A DNA stretch of 64,000 bases from Planctomycetota bacterium (lineage in GTDB: Bacteria > Planctomycetota > Phycisphaerae > UBA1845). Below, in pieces: positions 9,375 through 18,595 of the stretch (the first letter of the stretch is position 1; each line of letters begins with the position of its first letter). The notes beneath the pieces are model-generated. The model worked only from the letters and a program-made list of their open reading frames with translations, made no database searches and was not told the origin of the DNA. Both the position numbers and the translations under genes were made by a program. The DNA is taken from contig JACQFE010000045.1 of assembly GCA_016200265.1 (NCBI GenBank), positions 62,001 through 126,000 on the forward strand. The letters are read 5' to 3'.

Positions 9375-10127
9375 TCAAATTCCGATCGAAACCGTGGCTG
9401 CATGAAGCCCCAACGCCATGCCGCACATCAGCGTGCAGATGATAATCGCTTTCCAGCGGCTCAACTGTTGGGTCGTGATCAAGCCGATCGCCACGAGCAC
9501 CCAGAACCAGATTCGAAACGGATCGACCGCCGCCCACAGCGTCGGCTCGCCCGCCCGCCCCAACGCTCGCAGCGTCGTATCCACGGCCGTACTCTTGAAA
9601 AAAAGCATCATCGCCAGTTGCAAAATCAACGCCGACAACTCGATGTAGGCGGAATACACGCAGATCGACATCAACGTGTGGTATTCCGGCTTGCGGCCGG
9701 TCAGCGCCACCACCGCGTAAAACACCGACGCGATGAGCATCAGCGACGCGAGCATTCCCAGAGGCGAAAGTACGATCGCGCCCAGCCGGCTGATCATCTT
9801 CGTGAACTCGGCTTCTTTCTGCACCGATTCCGTATGCTCCCGAAACGCGACTCGGTCAATCACTTCTCCCTGTGATTTCTCGAACGCCGCCAAGCCTCGT
9901 TCGGTGGCCTCATCGACATCCCGGTCAATCAGTCCCGTCTGTACCTTCGCGTATCCGATGAGCACCATCAGACCGATCAGAAACGTCAATCCCCAACCAT
10001 ACGCCGGCGTATCCTCGATCCGTGCGAAGACCCGTCGCGGCGCGAACAGAACAAGCACGCCGTAAGGCAATGGCGGCGCACCGGCCGGCTGCGACTCCAC
10101 GGATTGGGCCTCCAAGCTGATTCCCAT
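9375..10127 (-). CDS. Yip1-domain-like membrane protein
   Basis: This 250-residue polytopic membrane protein has a short soluble N-terminus with the PRRVFARIEDTPAYGW segment typical of bacterial Yip1-domain proteins. A helix follows (GLTFLIGLMVLIGYA), then a charged ~60-residue soluble stretch and four to five further hydrophobic helices (LGMLASLMLIASVFYAVVAL, LILQLAMMLFF, FWVLVAIGLITTQQL, IIICTLMCGMALGL). The ATG at 10127 has a GGAG site upstream; a GTG at 10145 is the alternative. It sits upstream of the MacAB-like genes on the same strand, separated by a repeat. Functional link to the transporter is only positional. Confidence 0.72.
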   Translation of the reverse strand: MGISLEAQSVESQPAGAPPLPYGVLVLFAPRRVFARIEDTPAYGWGLTFLIGLMVLIGYAKVQTGLIDRDVDEATERGLAAFEKSQGEVIDRVAFREHTESVQKEAEFTKMISRLGAIVLSPLGMLASLMLIASVFYAVVALTGRKPEYHTLMSICVYSAYIELSALILQLAMMLFFKSTAVDTTLRALGRAGEPTLWAAVDPFRIWFWVLVAIGLITTQQLSRWKAIIICTLMCGMALGLHAATVSIGI

Positions 10128-10429
10128 GCTCACGACGCTCCGCACGGGCGATGACCCGGCTCACAAATCGGCGGCCCCTCCCGCCGCAATTGACGTTTCG
10201 GTTACGATTATAATTCCTTTCGGAACGGAAGACCGTTTATTCGTGTCGAAGTAAGTCGTTTCCTGCATATTCGACAACAATGTACAAGGTTAGATGGGGT
10301 CGCAGGCAGTTTGCAACGGTCAGTTGTCAGGAAACGCGGCTTCGCGCCCGCAAGCATGAGTGATAAGGTACGGATAATCCAAGTTTTTCATGAGGCGGTC
10401 GCATAAAGCTAAGGCCTTTTCCAGAGCGA
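10128..10429. other. Divergent intergenic region upstream of mutS, 302 bp
   Basis: This lies between the Yip1-like gene and mutS and should carry both promoters. I see no convincing -35/-10 pair, operator, RNA gene or repeat. Confidence 0.4.
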
Positions 10430-13123
10430 ATGAAAATGAACATCGTAGAATCAATCGGCCGCCCTTTAGACACAAAACCGGCAGGCGGCACCTCGATTCC
10501 ACGCTCCGATTTGGATTCTCTGACTCCCGCCATGCGGCAATATGCCGAGCAAAAGAACCGCGTCGGCGACGCGATTCTCCTTTTTCGCATGGGCGACTTC
10601 TACGAAACATTTTTCGATGACGCGGTCCTTTGCTCCAAAGTGCTGGGCATCGCCCTGACCTCGCGAGACCGAAATTCGCCGAACCCCGTGCCCTTGGCCG
10701 GAATTCCGTACCACGCCCTCGACAACTACCTCGCAAAGTTGGTCGCGGCCGGCTACCGCGTGGCTGTTTCCGAACAGATCGAAGACCCCAAGCAGGCCAA
10801 AGGCGTTGTTCGTCGAGACATTGTGCGGATCGTCACTGCCGGCACGCTAACCGAAGAACGCCTGCTATCCGATCGCGAAGAGAGTGTGCTCGCAGCCTTG
10901 TGCGTTCGCGGCACAGAATGGGGCCTGGCATTCGTGGAACTCGCCAGTGGCCGTTTCGAAGTCGTCGACGCGACGGAGGAATCCGCGCTCGATGAGTTGA
11001 TTCGAGTGCGGCCTGCGGAACTCTTGATCGACGAAATGCGCGGCGGCGTCCACGAGCGGATCGCCGAGCACGTGCGATCGGCCTGCGGATGCGCGATCGT
11101 ACGGCGGTTCGCGCACGAATTCGGTGAGTCGCACTGCGGTCGCGTTCTGAATGAGCACTTTCAAACCGCAACCCTTCGTGGCTTCGGTTTTGAAGAATTC
11201 ACGCCGGCCCTGTGCGCCGCCGGCTGCGCGATCCAATACCTCCGCGAAACACAGCGAACTTCGCTTTCCCACATCGCCGACCTTCGCCGCCGTGAGCGAC
11301 TCGATTTTCTACAGATCGATCACGCGACATGGCGATCGCTCGAAATCGAACGCACCATGCACGGCGGCCAAAAAGAAGGGTCTCTACTTCACGCCATTGA
11401 CCGCACCGTGCATCCTCTTGGTGGCCGGACGTTGCGGCACTGGCTGCGCCGGCCTTTGATTGATCCGAACTCGATCAATGCTCGACTCGATGCCGTCGCG
11501 GAACTCGTCGCCGACGATCTGCTGCGCCGCCGATTGCGACAGATTGTAGGCGGCCTCGCTGATGTGGAGCGCATCGCCGGCCGCGTCGCCCTGTCCCGCT
11601 GCTCGCCGCGCGATTTGCACGCCTTGGGCAGCACGCTGCACGCATTCCCGGCGCTCATCGAAGAACTTCGCGGCGCGCAAAGCCCCCTGCTGCTCGGTGC
11701 ATTGCAAACGCTCACCGGCATGGACGAAATCGAGCGTTTACTCATCGCGGCCATTCGTTCCGAGGCCGGAATTAACGTTCGCGAAGGCGGATTCATCAAC
11801 GACGGTTTTGACGCCGAACTCGATCGGCTTCGTTCAATCGGCCGCGACGGTCAGCAATGGCTTGCCGACTATCAGCGCCGCGAAGTCGAACGCACCGGCA
11901 TCGCTTCACTGAAGGCCGGCTACAACCGCGTCTTCGGCTACTACCTTGAAATCCCCCATTCCCAAAGCACAAAGGCGCCGGCAGAATACGTTCGACGCCA
12001 GACGGTGAAAAACGCTGAACGCTACATCACCGAAGCCCTCAAGAACCACGAGCACGAGACGCTCACGGCCCAGGAGCGCGCCAACGAATTGGAATTTGAA
12101 TTATTCGAACGTGTTCGCCTGGAATGCGCCCAATGGGTGCCGCGATTCATGAGCGCCGCACAAACCATCGGAACGCTCGATTGCCTCGCGGGACTCGCTG
12201 AACTCGCTGTCGAGCGACGCTACATTCGTCCGGAAATCACCGATGGCCGAATTTTCGAAATCAGTGATGGTCGGCATCCCGTGCTCGATCAGATTCTGCG
12301 CGATGACTTCGTGCCCAATGATCTGCATTTGAGTGAAGACGATGAGCGCCTGCTGGTCATCACCGGACCCAATATGGCCGGAAAGAGCACGTACATTCGT
12401 CAGACGGAGCTATTGACCGTGCTTGCGCAAATCGGCTCGTTCGTGCCTGCGAGTTCCATGCGCTTCGGCGTCGTCGATCGCCTCTTCGCCCGCGTCGGCT
12501 CCGCCGATGAACTGGCCCGGGGGCAATCCACCTTTATGACCGAAATGATCGAGGCCGCAAATATCCTGCATCACGCCACCGATCGATCGCTCGTGGTTCT
12601 CGACGAATTGGGTCGCGGCACTAGCACGTTCGACGGACTGGCGCTGGCCTGGGCAATCGCGGAACATCTTGCCACCACCACCCGTTGCCGCACGTTGATG
12701 GCGACACATTACCACGAAATGACCGAGCTTGCGGGATTGATCGACGGTGTGCGAAATTACAACGTCGCCGCCCGTGAATGTCCGGCCGCGGGCGATCGTC
12801 CAGAAGGTGTCGTGTTTCTCTACAAGATCGTGCCCGGCGGCGCGGACAAGAGTTACGGCATCCATGTCGCCCGACTTGCCGGAGTGCCCGCGCTGGTTGT
12901 GGAGCGTAGCCGCGTCTTGCTGCACAATCTCGAACAATCTTCCACGCGACGCTCCTCCCCGCCGGAAGAGCGCAACCGAAAAAAAACTTCGACGCCTCAG
13001 CTTTCACTTTTCAGTGATCCCGCGGAAGAACTCTATGCGGCCTTTCAGTCAATTGACTACAACACTTTGTCGCCTGAATCCGCGATGAACTTCATTCGAG
13101 AACAAGTTGCTCGTATGCGCTAA
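10430..13123 (+). CDS. mutS: DNA mismatch repair ATPase MutS
   Basis: MutS recognises base mismatches and small loops and, with ATP, recruits MutL. The 897-residue length is normal. Domain I has the mismatch-binding motif GDFYETFFDDAV (~residues 58-70); the connector, lever and clamp domains follow. The C-terminal ATPase shows Walker A (GPNMAGKST, ~645), LARGQSTFMTEM, Walker B (LVVLDELGRGTSTFDG) and the ATHYHEMTEL segment. The tail from ~845 is variable, with a short helical end (SPESAMNFIREQVARM) as in the MutS C-terminal dimerisation region. It starts at ATG 10430, with another ATG two codons on. No mutL is in the window. It appears intact. Confidence 0.98.
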   Translation: MKMNIVESIGRPLDTKPAGGTSIPRSDLDSLTPAMRQYAEQKNRVGDAILLFRMGDFYETFFDDAVLCSKVLGIALTSRDRNSPNPVPLAGIPYHALDNYLAKLVAAGYRVAVSEQIEDPKQAKGVVRRDIVRIVTAGTLTEERLLSDREESVLAALCVRGTEWGLAFVELASGRFEVVDATEESALDELIRVRPAELLIDEMRGGVHERIAEHVRSACGCAIVRRFAHEFGESHCGRVLNEHFQTATLRGFGFEEFTPALCAAGCAIQYLRETQRTSLSHIADLRRRERLDFLQIDHATWRSLEIERTMHGGQKEGSLLHAIDRTVHPLGGRTLRHWLRRPLIDPNSINARLDAVAELVADDLLRRRLRQIVGGLADVERIAGRVALSRCSPRDLHALGSTLHAFPALIEELRGAQSPLLLGALQTLTGMDEIERLLIAAIRSEAGINVREGGFINDGFDAELDRLRSIGRDGQQWLADYQRREVERTGIASLKAGYNRVFGYYLEIPHSQSTKAPAEYVRRQTVKNAERYITEALKNHEHETLTAQERANELEFELFERVRLECAQWVPRFMSAAQTIGTLDCLAGLAELAVERRYIRPEITDGRIFEISDGRHPVLDQILRDDFVPNDLHLSEDDERLLVITGPNMAGKSTYIRQTELLTVLAQIGSFVPASSMRFGVVDRLFARVGSADELARGQSTFMTEMIEAANILHHATDRSLVVLDELGRGTSTFDGLALAWAIAEHLATTTRCRTLMATHYHEMTELAGLIDGVRNYNVAARECPAAGDRPEGVVFLYKIVPGGADKSYGIHVARLAGVPALVVERSRVLLHNLEQSSTRRSSPPEERNRKKTSTPQLSLFSDPAEELYAAFQSIDYNTLSPESAMNFIREQVARMR

Positions 13124-13194
13124 CCGGTAAGGACATGAGAAGTGCAAGGAAAGTGCGATTTGCCATGCTGGGCGGGACAAGCTAGTGCAATTCG

Positions 13195-13290
13195 TCATGC
13201 TGAGCGCAGCGAAGCATCTCGTTGAGATCCTTCTCCGCTGCGCGGAACCCAGGATGACAGTGCCTGGATCGACGTCCTCAGAATGACGCA
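13195..13290. repeat. ~96-bp dispersed element with terminal inverted repeats, copy A
   Basis: The element begins TCATGCTGAG and ends CTCAGAATGA, inverted ends matching at 9 of 10 positions. It carries internal GCGAAGCATCTCG and CAGGATGACAG words. A second copy lies at 47254-47351 with the same ends and internal order. It sits 28 bases before the DinB-family start. A partial CCATGCTGGGC lies just upstream. Similar TCATNCTGAGCG repeats are widespread in bacterial genomes; origin here unknown. Confidence 0.75.
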
Positions 13291-13318
13291 TTAGGATCTT
13301 GGAACAAGGAGACGAGAA

Positions 13319-13813
13319 ATGGAAATGAAAACAATTGAAGCAATGTGCAAATACAGCGACTGGGCCAACGCCGCGTTGCTCGACGCGGCGAAACCGTTGA
13401 ACGCGACGCAGCTTGATACGATATTCGACATCGGCATGGGTACAATTCGAAAGTCGTTCAATCACATCATTTCCGGCGAAAACGTCTGGTTGCAGCGGTG
13501 CAAAGGTCACGCCGAGACCAAATGGCCGCCCGCGAATGAGCCGATCACCGTCGCCGAGCTCCGGATGCGAGCCAATCAAACGATTGAAGACCGCACCGCA
13601 TTCTTCCGCGGACTCAAGGATACTGATCTCGACAAGCGTATCACGTACCGCGACTCCCTCGGCGGTCTCTTCACGGCGACGCTTCGCGAAATGCTCATTC
13701 AATTGCTCATTCACTCAATCCATCATCGCGCTCAGGCCGTGAACATCCTGCGACGACTTGGATTGCCCGCGCCCGAGGTCGATTTCATGATGTCCGTGCG
13801 CGTGCCGGCGTGA
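13319..13813 (+). CDS. DinB-family metal-binding protein
   Basis: This 164-residue protein fits the DinB/YfiT-like four-helix bundle superfamily, metal-dependent enzymes of mostly unknown substrate, some of them thiol transferases. Seen here: an N-terminal helix with CKYSDWANAALLD, the first metal His in NHIISGENVWLQR, and the C-terminal pair in HSIHHRAQAVNILRRLG. An AAGGAG site lies 7 bases upstream of the ATG. It is downstream of mutS on the same strand but separated by a 195-bp gap containing a mobile-looking repeat, so a shared transcript is uncertain. DinB here is a fold name, not DNA polymerase IV. Confidence 0.85.
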   Translation: MEMKTIEAMCKYSDWANAALLDAAKPLNATQLDTIFDIGMGTIRKSFNHIISGENVWLQRCKGHAETKWPPANEPITVAELRMRANQTIEDRTAFFRGLKDTDLDKRITYRDSLGGLFTATLREMLIQLLIHSIHHRAQAVNILRRLGLPAPEVDFMMSVRVPA

Positions 13814-13878
13814 AGCGTCATCAGGTGGGTCGCTGCGCTGCCGAAAGACGCTGGTCGAGCTTCGCGATGACGTCACTT

Positions 13879-14961
13879 TCAGGGAGTGGACTTACGGGAT
13901 CGCAGTCGGGAAAGCTGCATCCATCTCAAGGCGACGAGGAGAATCAGCGGAAGCAATCCAATTCCACATGCTCTTGGCCCGTTGACAGAACTAGAACCTG
14001 AGCTGGTCTGCCCTGTTCCTGAATTGCTCGATCCGCCTGACGTGCCTCCGGATGTCTCTGCGCCGGTGCCGGAGTTGCCTGTTGGGTCGCCCCCACCAGC
14101 ACCACTCGTTGAGCCAGCACTACTTGATCCACCGGTCGAACCGGCTGAGCTTGATCCTGCGTCTCCGCTACCGGTCGTGCCCCCTGTGGTTCCACCCCCA
14201 GTGATGCCCGTTCCGCTGCCGGAACTACCGCTACTTGTTCCGGAGTTCGAACTGCCCGACCCACCCGTTGTATTGCCATCACCGCCGCCCGCCGTTGCGC
14301 ATAAGCTCGGATCAACCGCGGTGCGTGCATCATTGGGGCAGGCGTCACAGGCATCGCCGACGCCATCGCCGTCCGCGTCAGCTTGGTTCGGATTCGCAAT
14401 GGCGGGACAGTTGTCTTTGTCGTCGGGAATCCCGTCACCGTCAGTATCGCGAATGATCTCAAAAAAACCCTGCCCCTCCATGCCTTCGATAATGCCTTGC
14501 CTCGATATGTTGGAAATGCCCTCGTCGGTGGTCGAGCTGATCAGCACGTCGTAAGTGCCGCCAAGCAAGGTGGACGTGTCGAACACAATGGTCCCCAGCA
14601 CGATGGATGCGCCGTATGCGCCTGCCGTTGTCGCGCTTCCACCTGCATACAAATCATATTCACGGATCCCGAGATCGACAGGTGCCGGCGGGTCCAGCAG
14701 ATTGCCGGTCGATTGGACGATGAATTGCGACGAGTAACTGAATGTGAACGGGGCGTCGGAACTGATGATGATGTCCGCCGAATCGAAGTTGAGCAATTGT
14801 TGCACTTGAAGCGCGATGGTAATCGTTACGGTCGATGTGCCGGATGGTAAATTGCCCTGCGGCGATGGAGTGAAGGTCGCCGAACCCGCAAGAGCGCTTG
14901 ATGGCGCGCAGGTCATGACGCAGCCAACGATCCCTATCGCATATCTGTGCGGTTTGTTCAT
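13879..14961 (-). CDS. Secreted protein with thrombospondin type 3-like Ca-binding repeats and a Gly/Ser linker
   Basis: The start is the ATG at 14961, with AGGAG 6 bases upstream and a signal peptide right after it ([19 protein letters not shown]); a longer frame to 15075 lacks both. Residues ~25-180 form a beta-rich domain resembling cohesin-like extracellular folds, though I cannot prove this. Then come two calcium-binding-type repeats ([15 protein letters not shown] and [16 protein letters not shown]). A ~110-residue low-complexity linker of Gly, Ser and Thr follows. The C-terminus is Cys-Gly, a hydrophobic helix ([14 protein letters not shown]) and basic residues, the layout of a C-terminal sorting signal. 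Total 360 residues. Probably surface-exposed. Confidence 0.82.
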   Translation of the reverse strand: MNKPHRYAIGIVGCVMTCAPSSALAGSATFTPSPQGNLPSGTSTVTITIALQVQQLLNFDSADIIISSDAPFTFSYSSQFIVQSTGNLLDPPAPVDLGIREYDLYAGGSATTAGAYGASIVLGTIVFDTSTLLGGTYDVLISSTTDEGISNISRQGIIEGMEGQGFFEIIRDTDGDGIPDDKDNCPAIANPNQADADGDGVGDACDACPNDARTAVDPSLCATAGGGDGNTTGGSGSSNSGTSSGSSGSGTGITGGGTTGGTTGSGDAGSSSAGSTGGSSSAGSTSGAGGGDPTGNSGTGAETSGGTSGGSSNSGTGQTSSGSSSVNGPRACGIGLLPLILLVALRWMQLSRLRSRKSTP

Positions 14962-15346
14962 TGACTTTCTCCTGCTTCGCCGAAAACAACTTGCCGCACC
15001 GACGGAATTCACTTCAGGTCGCGGCGCGCAGCGACGCTCCCCAATCCCCATTCGCTTAGCTTGTCGGACAGGCAACTTATCGGCTCAGCTGATTTCATTC
15101 ATTTGTTGGCGCGAGATTCGTCATCGACTAGCGTCCCAAAAACCAATTCTCGGTGTCGGGAGCGTGAGTAGCGGGGTAATCCATGGCGTCATTCGATCCG
15201 GCGACCGGGAATGCGATCAGAATTTCGACCAACTTCGTTCATAAGCAATCTGGCGAGGGAATGAACAGATCGGCGGCCCGTTTGAACACGAATATCCGTA
15301 TGGGCCGTCCACCGCTAAAGGCGCGTCGGAGAATCTGCTCGTGCAA
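14962..15346. other. Intergenic region, 385 bp
   Basis: This separates the two minus-strand secreted-protein genes and must hold the promoter of the downstream one. Short frames in it show no ribosome-binding site or recognisable product. No repeats or RNA genes were seen. Confidence 0.45.
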
Positions 15347-17482
15347 CTACGGACACCCCGCCGGACCCGGGAACGGATACGCGAGGTTTTTGAACGCATC
15401 CACGACGTTCGCCACATCGGCGATGTCAACTCGGCCATTGGGTATTGCGGGGTTTACGTCGGCGCGGGCGACGATGGCGGCTGTCGGCACTGCTTTGAAT
15501 TTGTCGACGCACGCCGACACGTCCGTGATGTTCGGCTGAGTCAATGGCGCCGGCGATGGTGCTTGGAACGCTGAAACCACATCGCCCCAGCGCTGCGTCG
15601 TAATCGTGAGCGGCGCTGAGATCGTTGTGCATGTCGGCTCGTTGCCCTGGCAGGAGAGTGCAAACTGACGAACTTCGTACGTAGAACTTGGAACTACCGC
15701 CTGGCCGGAAACGTGGAGCGTCGCACCGCCAAGGGCCGCGTTCCAGTCGATATACACCGGCGCACATTGCAGCAACGCACACTTGAAGGTTGTGGGCGGT
15801 GACTCTGTTTCCTGGCAATCGCCGGGAGTCCCCACATAGCGAACTGTGCCCTCCTGCGCCGAGAAGTCCGGCGCAGGGAACTGCGGCAGGTTCGGCGGAT
15901 TCGGGTGCATCAGGCTGACCAGCTTGACCTGAAGCGATGTTTCACCCATCTGGCTCGATGGAATTTGAAACGAAATGTAGCGCGCTTTGTCGATCCCTGT
16001 GGGATCGGGCAATGGGGATCTGAACGCCTCGTGGATCGTCATTCGTTGGCTTGTGGCGACGCCGGGCAGAACCTGGCCGACGTGGGTTCCACCGGAGCCG
16101 GGCCAGGTGATCTCCACATCGACAAGGCTCCGGCCCGCCAGGCCGAAGAAGGCTTCCGGCGCGCTTTGCGAAGAAAATCCGCCGTGCGCGGACATCTCCC
16201 GGTATCCCAGAAGATACGCGACATCGCCAGCGTGACCGGGGGCGTAGACTTTTACTTTTGCACCGATGCCGTCGCGATTGGAGTAGCCCGGGCCCCGATC
16301 ATAAAAATGCCCGACAAGCCTGAATGCCAACCAATTCGTCGGAGGCAAATTATTGATGTACAGGTAATTTTGCGAAGGCGAATGCTCGTTTCCGACGGCT
16401 AGATCCAAATCACCGTCATTGTCGAAATCGGCCCAGGCGACGCCGTCCGTGCTTCCCAGTCCAAACGCCGCGATTTCGGCGAACGAACCCATTCCGTCGT
16501 TCACATACAGAAAGCTCTGGTCGGCGGAGGTGAAATTCCCGTTTCCGACCGCGAGGTCCAAATAGCCGTCGTTATTCGCATCGCCCCAGGCGACCGTATT
16601 CGTGTCGCGAAGGCCGAACTGCAATTGCTGCGTAAATGTGCCGTCGCCATTGTTGATGTACAGGTAACTGTCGGAGTTCTGCCAGTTGCCCACGGCAAGA
16701 TCGAGATCGCCGTCATTGTCGAAATCACCCCATTCCACGGACGCCGTGTCACCAGTTCCAAATTCAGCCCGCGCCGTGAACGTGCCATTGCCGTTGTTGA
16801 TGTATAGAAAATTCTGTTGGATCGAGCCGAACCCGCCATTCCCGACCGCCAGGTCAAGATCGCCGTCATTATCAAAATCTCCCCAGACAACGGAATCGGT
16901 TTGAAGAAGCCCGAACTGGGCCTGTTGAGTGAAAGTCCCATCGCCGTTGTTGATGTACAGGAAGTTTTGTTGATTGTTGCCGAGAATTCCGCGTCCAACG
17001 GCCAAATCAAGATCGCCGTCATTGTCGTAATCTCCCCACGCAAGAGCGATCGCCGGCCCGGTGCCAAACTGAGCCTGTTGTGTAAAAGTGCCGTCACCAT
17101 TATTGATGAATAGAAAGTTGTGCTGCGAACCGCCATTGGCGACGGCCAGGTCAGGGTCGCCATCATTGTCGAAATCACCCCAGGCCATCGCAAACGTCGA
17201 AAAATTCCCAAATTGATCGGTGGCCGTGAATGTTCCATCCCCATTGTTAATGAAAAGCTGGTTCCCATCTTGGTTGCCCACGGCAAGGTCAAAGTCGCCG
17301 TCGCCGTCGAAATCGGCCCATGCCACGCATAGCGTGGTGCGATTTCCAAATTGGGCCTGCTCAATAAAGGCACTTCCGGCGTCAACGGATGGCGTGAGGA
17401 CGGGGGCCAGCAGTCCCACGCATAGTCCAACGGTGGCACGAGGCCATGTCCGAAGAGCGAAAGAGTGATTCACGCGATGCAT
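15347..17482 (-). CDS. Secreted FG-GAP/VCBS-repeat protein with ASPIC/UnbV domain and dockerin-like C-terminal module
   Basis: This 711-residue exported protein has an AAGGAG site ~6 bases before its ATG and a signal peptide ending near VDAGS. Residues ~35-365 hold about eight tandem units of the WGDFDNDGDLDLAVGN type with FLYINNGDGTFT, i.e. FG-GAP/VCBS beta-propeller blades with calcium-binding Asp/Asn loops. An ASPIC/UnbV domain follows (~370-480, GIGAKVKVYAPGHAG and LVDVEITWPGSGG). The last 219 residues (15350-16006) are a module shared with the genes at 28919 and 34629: conserved PPTTFKCALLQC, RWGDV, TQPNITDV, RADVNP and a terminal Cys-Pro. It ends with a dockerin-like pair. Likely a surface or extracellular adhesion/complex protein. 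Confidence 0.87.
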   Translation of the reverse strand: MHRVNHSFALRTWPRATVGLCVGLLAPVLTPSVDAGSAFIEQAQFGNRTTLCVAWADFDGDGDFDLAVGNQDGNQLFINNGDGTFTATDQFGNFSTFAMAWGDFDNDGDPDLAVANGGSQHNFLFINNGDGTFTQQAQFGTGPAIALAWGDYDNDGDLDLAVGRGILGNNQQNFLYINNGDGTFTQQAQFGLLQTDSVVWGDFDNDGDLDLAVGNGGFGSIQQNFLYINNGNGTFTARAEFGTGDTASVEWGDFDNDGDLDLAVGNWQNSDSYLYINNGDGTFTQQLQFGLRDTNTVAWGDANNDGYLDLAVGNGNFTSADQSFLYVNDGMGSFAEIAAFGLGSTDGVAWADFDNDGDLDLAVGNEHSPSQNYLYINNLPPTNWLAFRLVGHFYDRGPGYSNRDGIGAKVKVYAPGHAGDVAYLLGYREMSAHGGFSSQSAPEAFFGLAGRSLVDVEITWPGSGGTHVGQVLPGVATSQRMTIHEAFRSPLPDPTGIDKARYISFQIPSSQMGETSLQVKLVSLMHPNPPNLPQFPAPDFSAQEGTVRYVGTPGDCQETESPPTTFKCALLQCAPVYIDWNAALGGATLHVSGQAVVPSSTYEVRQFALSCQGNEPTCTTISAPLTITTQRWGDVVSAFQAPSPAPLTQPNITDVSACVDKFKAVPTAAIVARADVNPAIPNGRVDIADVANVVDAFKNLAYPFPGPAGCP

Positions 17483-17861
17483 CTCATGCTCCTTGAAATC
17501 TGCGTCCAGCGCGTACTTGAAGCGTCACACACAATGAAGTTTCTTCCGCAAAATCATCGCGCCGGCGGGCGCACACTTAGTAGTCAATAACGGACCATGG
17601 GACAATGCGCATCCCGTTATCAACCCGCCACAGCTACGCCCGTCGGCGCGCCCGCCTGGCATTGCATCAACAGCAAACGATGCGATCCTTCGATGGATAT
17701 CAATTTCCGCTGCCCGCGCGCTCTTGATCCGAGAAAATCGCATTCCATGACGACAGGAGTCTGGCCGCGACCATAGACAATGCGCTTGCCCTGAGGTACC
17801 CAACCTGAATAGAATCGCTAAGGCGTCTCGCCACGCCCCCCGATAGACTCGAAACTCAGAC
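17483..17861. other. Divergent intergenic region, 379 bp
   Basis: This lies between the secreted VCBS protein gene and the ECF sigma factor gene and should hold both promoters. ECF promoters often have an AAC-containing -35 element, but I could not identify one with confidence. No RNA gene or repeat is visible. Confidence 0.4.
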
Positions 17862-18491
17862 ATGGATCCGAGCGAACAAGAACAACTCCTATTGCACCAC
17901 GCGATGACCGGGGATTCCGTGGCGATCATGGTCCTCTTGGCCCAACTGCACCCACGCTTGCGGTCCTACCTGGCCCGTTGGATTCCCTCCGATCTACAAA
18001 GCCTTCTTGATCCGGAAGACGTACTCCAGGAAACCCACCTTGTGATTTGCCAGCAGATCCACAAGTTCGTGCCGCGCGAGGCGGATTCTCTGTACCGATG
18101 GGCGGCGACCATCGCCCTTCGGAAGCTGCGGAATTCCATCAAGGCTTCACGAACGCGGAAACGTGGCGGTTGGCGCCTTCAATCCGCGAACGCGTCCGCC
18201 TCCGTCGAAGAATCCGTGGTATGCCTGCTGGAATTGATGGGTGACAATGAAACACCGAGCCGCACCGTAGCCCGGCATGAAGCAGCTCTTGCAATGGAAG
18301 CAGCCCTGATCTGCCTACCGGAGAACTATCAGCAGGCCGTGCGACTCGTATATTTTGAGGGCCGATCTGCGGCGGAGGCCGGTGCCATTCTGGGGCGCAC
18401 CCCAAGGGCGGTTCACAACCTCTGCCACAAGGCCAAGGAACAGCTTCGTGAAGCCCTCGGCAGCCGCTCGCGATTCCTGACCCGCTCTTGA
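17862..18491 (+). CDS. ECF-type RNA polymerase sigma factor
   Basis: This 209-residue protein has the two-domain plan of extracytoplasmic-function sigma factors. Sigma region 2 is seen at ~15-95 (LDPEDVLQETHLVICQQ, then YRWAATIALRKLRNSIKASR, the -10 recognition helix area). Region 4 is at ~140-200 (ALICLPENYQQAVRLVYFEG, then SAAEAGAILGRTPRAVHNL, the helix-turn-helix for -35 recognition). No anti-sigma gene follows. Instead a Ser/Thr kinase gene starts about 100 bases downstream, and a possible TTG start for it overlaps the sigma stop. In Planctomycetota such sigma-kinase pairs are common, and phosphorylation may replace an anti-sigma factor; that is an inference here. Confidence 0.9.
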   Translation: MDPSEQEQLLLHHAMTGDSVAIMVLLAQLHPRLRSYLARWIPSDLQSLLDPEDVLQETHLVICQQIHKFVPREADSLYRWAATIALRKLRNSIKASRTRKRGGWRLQSANASASVEESVVCLLELMGDNETPSRTVARHEAALAMEAALICLPENYQQAVRLVYFEGRSAAEAGAILGRTPRAVHNLCHKAKEQLREALGSRSRFLTRS

Positions 18492-18595
18492 AGCGGCGAT
18501 GGCCATTGTGGAGAACCCGGCCTGGTTTCGTTGTTTTTCTCAATAAACGTGGCCGACGCACAGGGACCCACAACGCGACAACGGCACACAAGACG

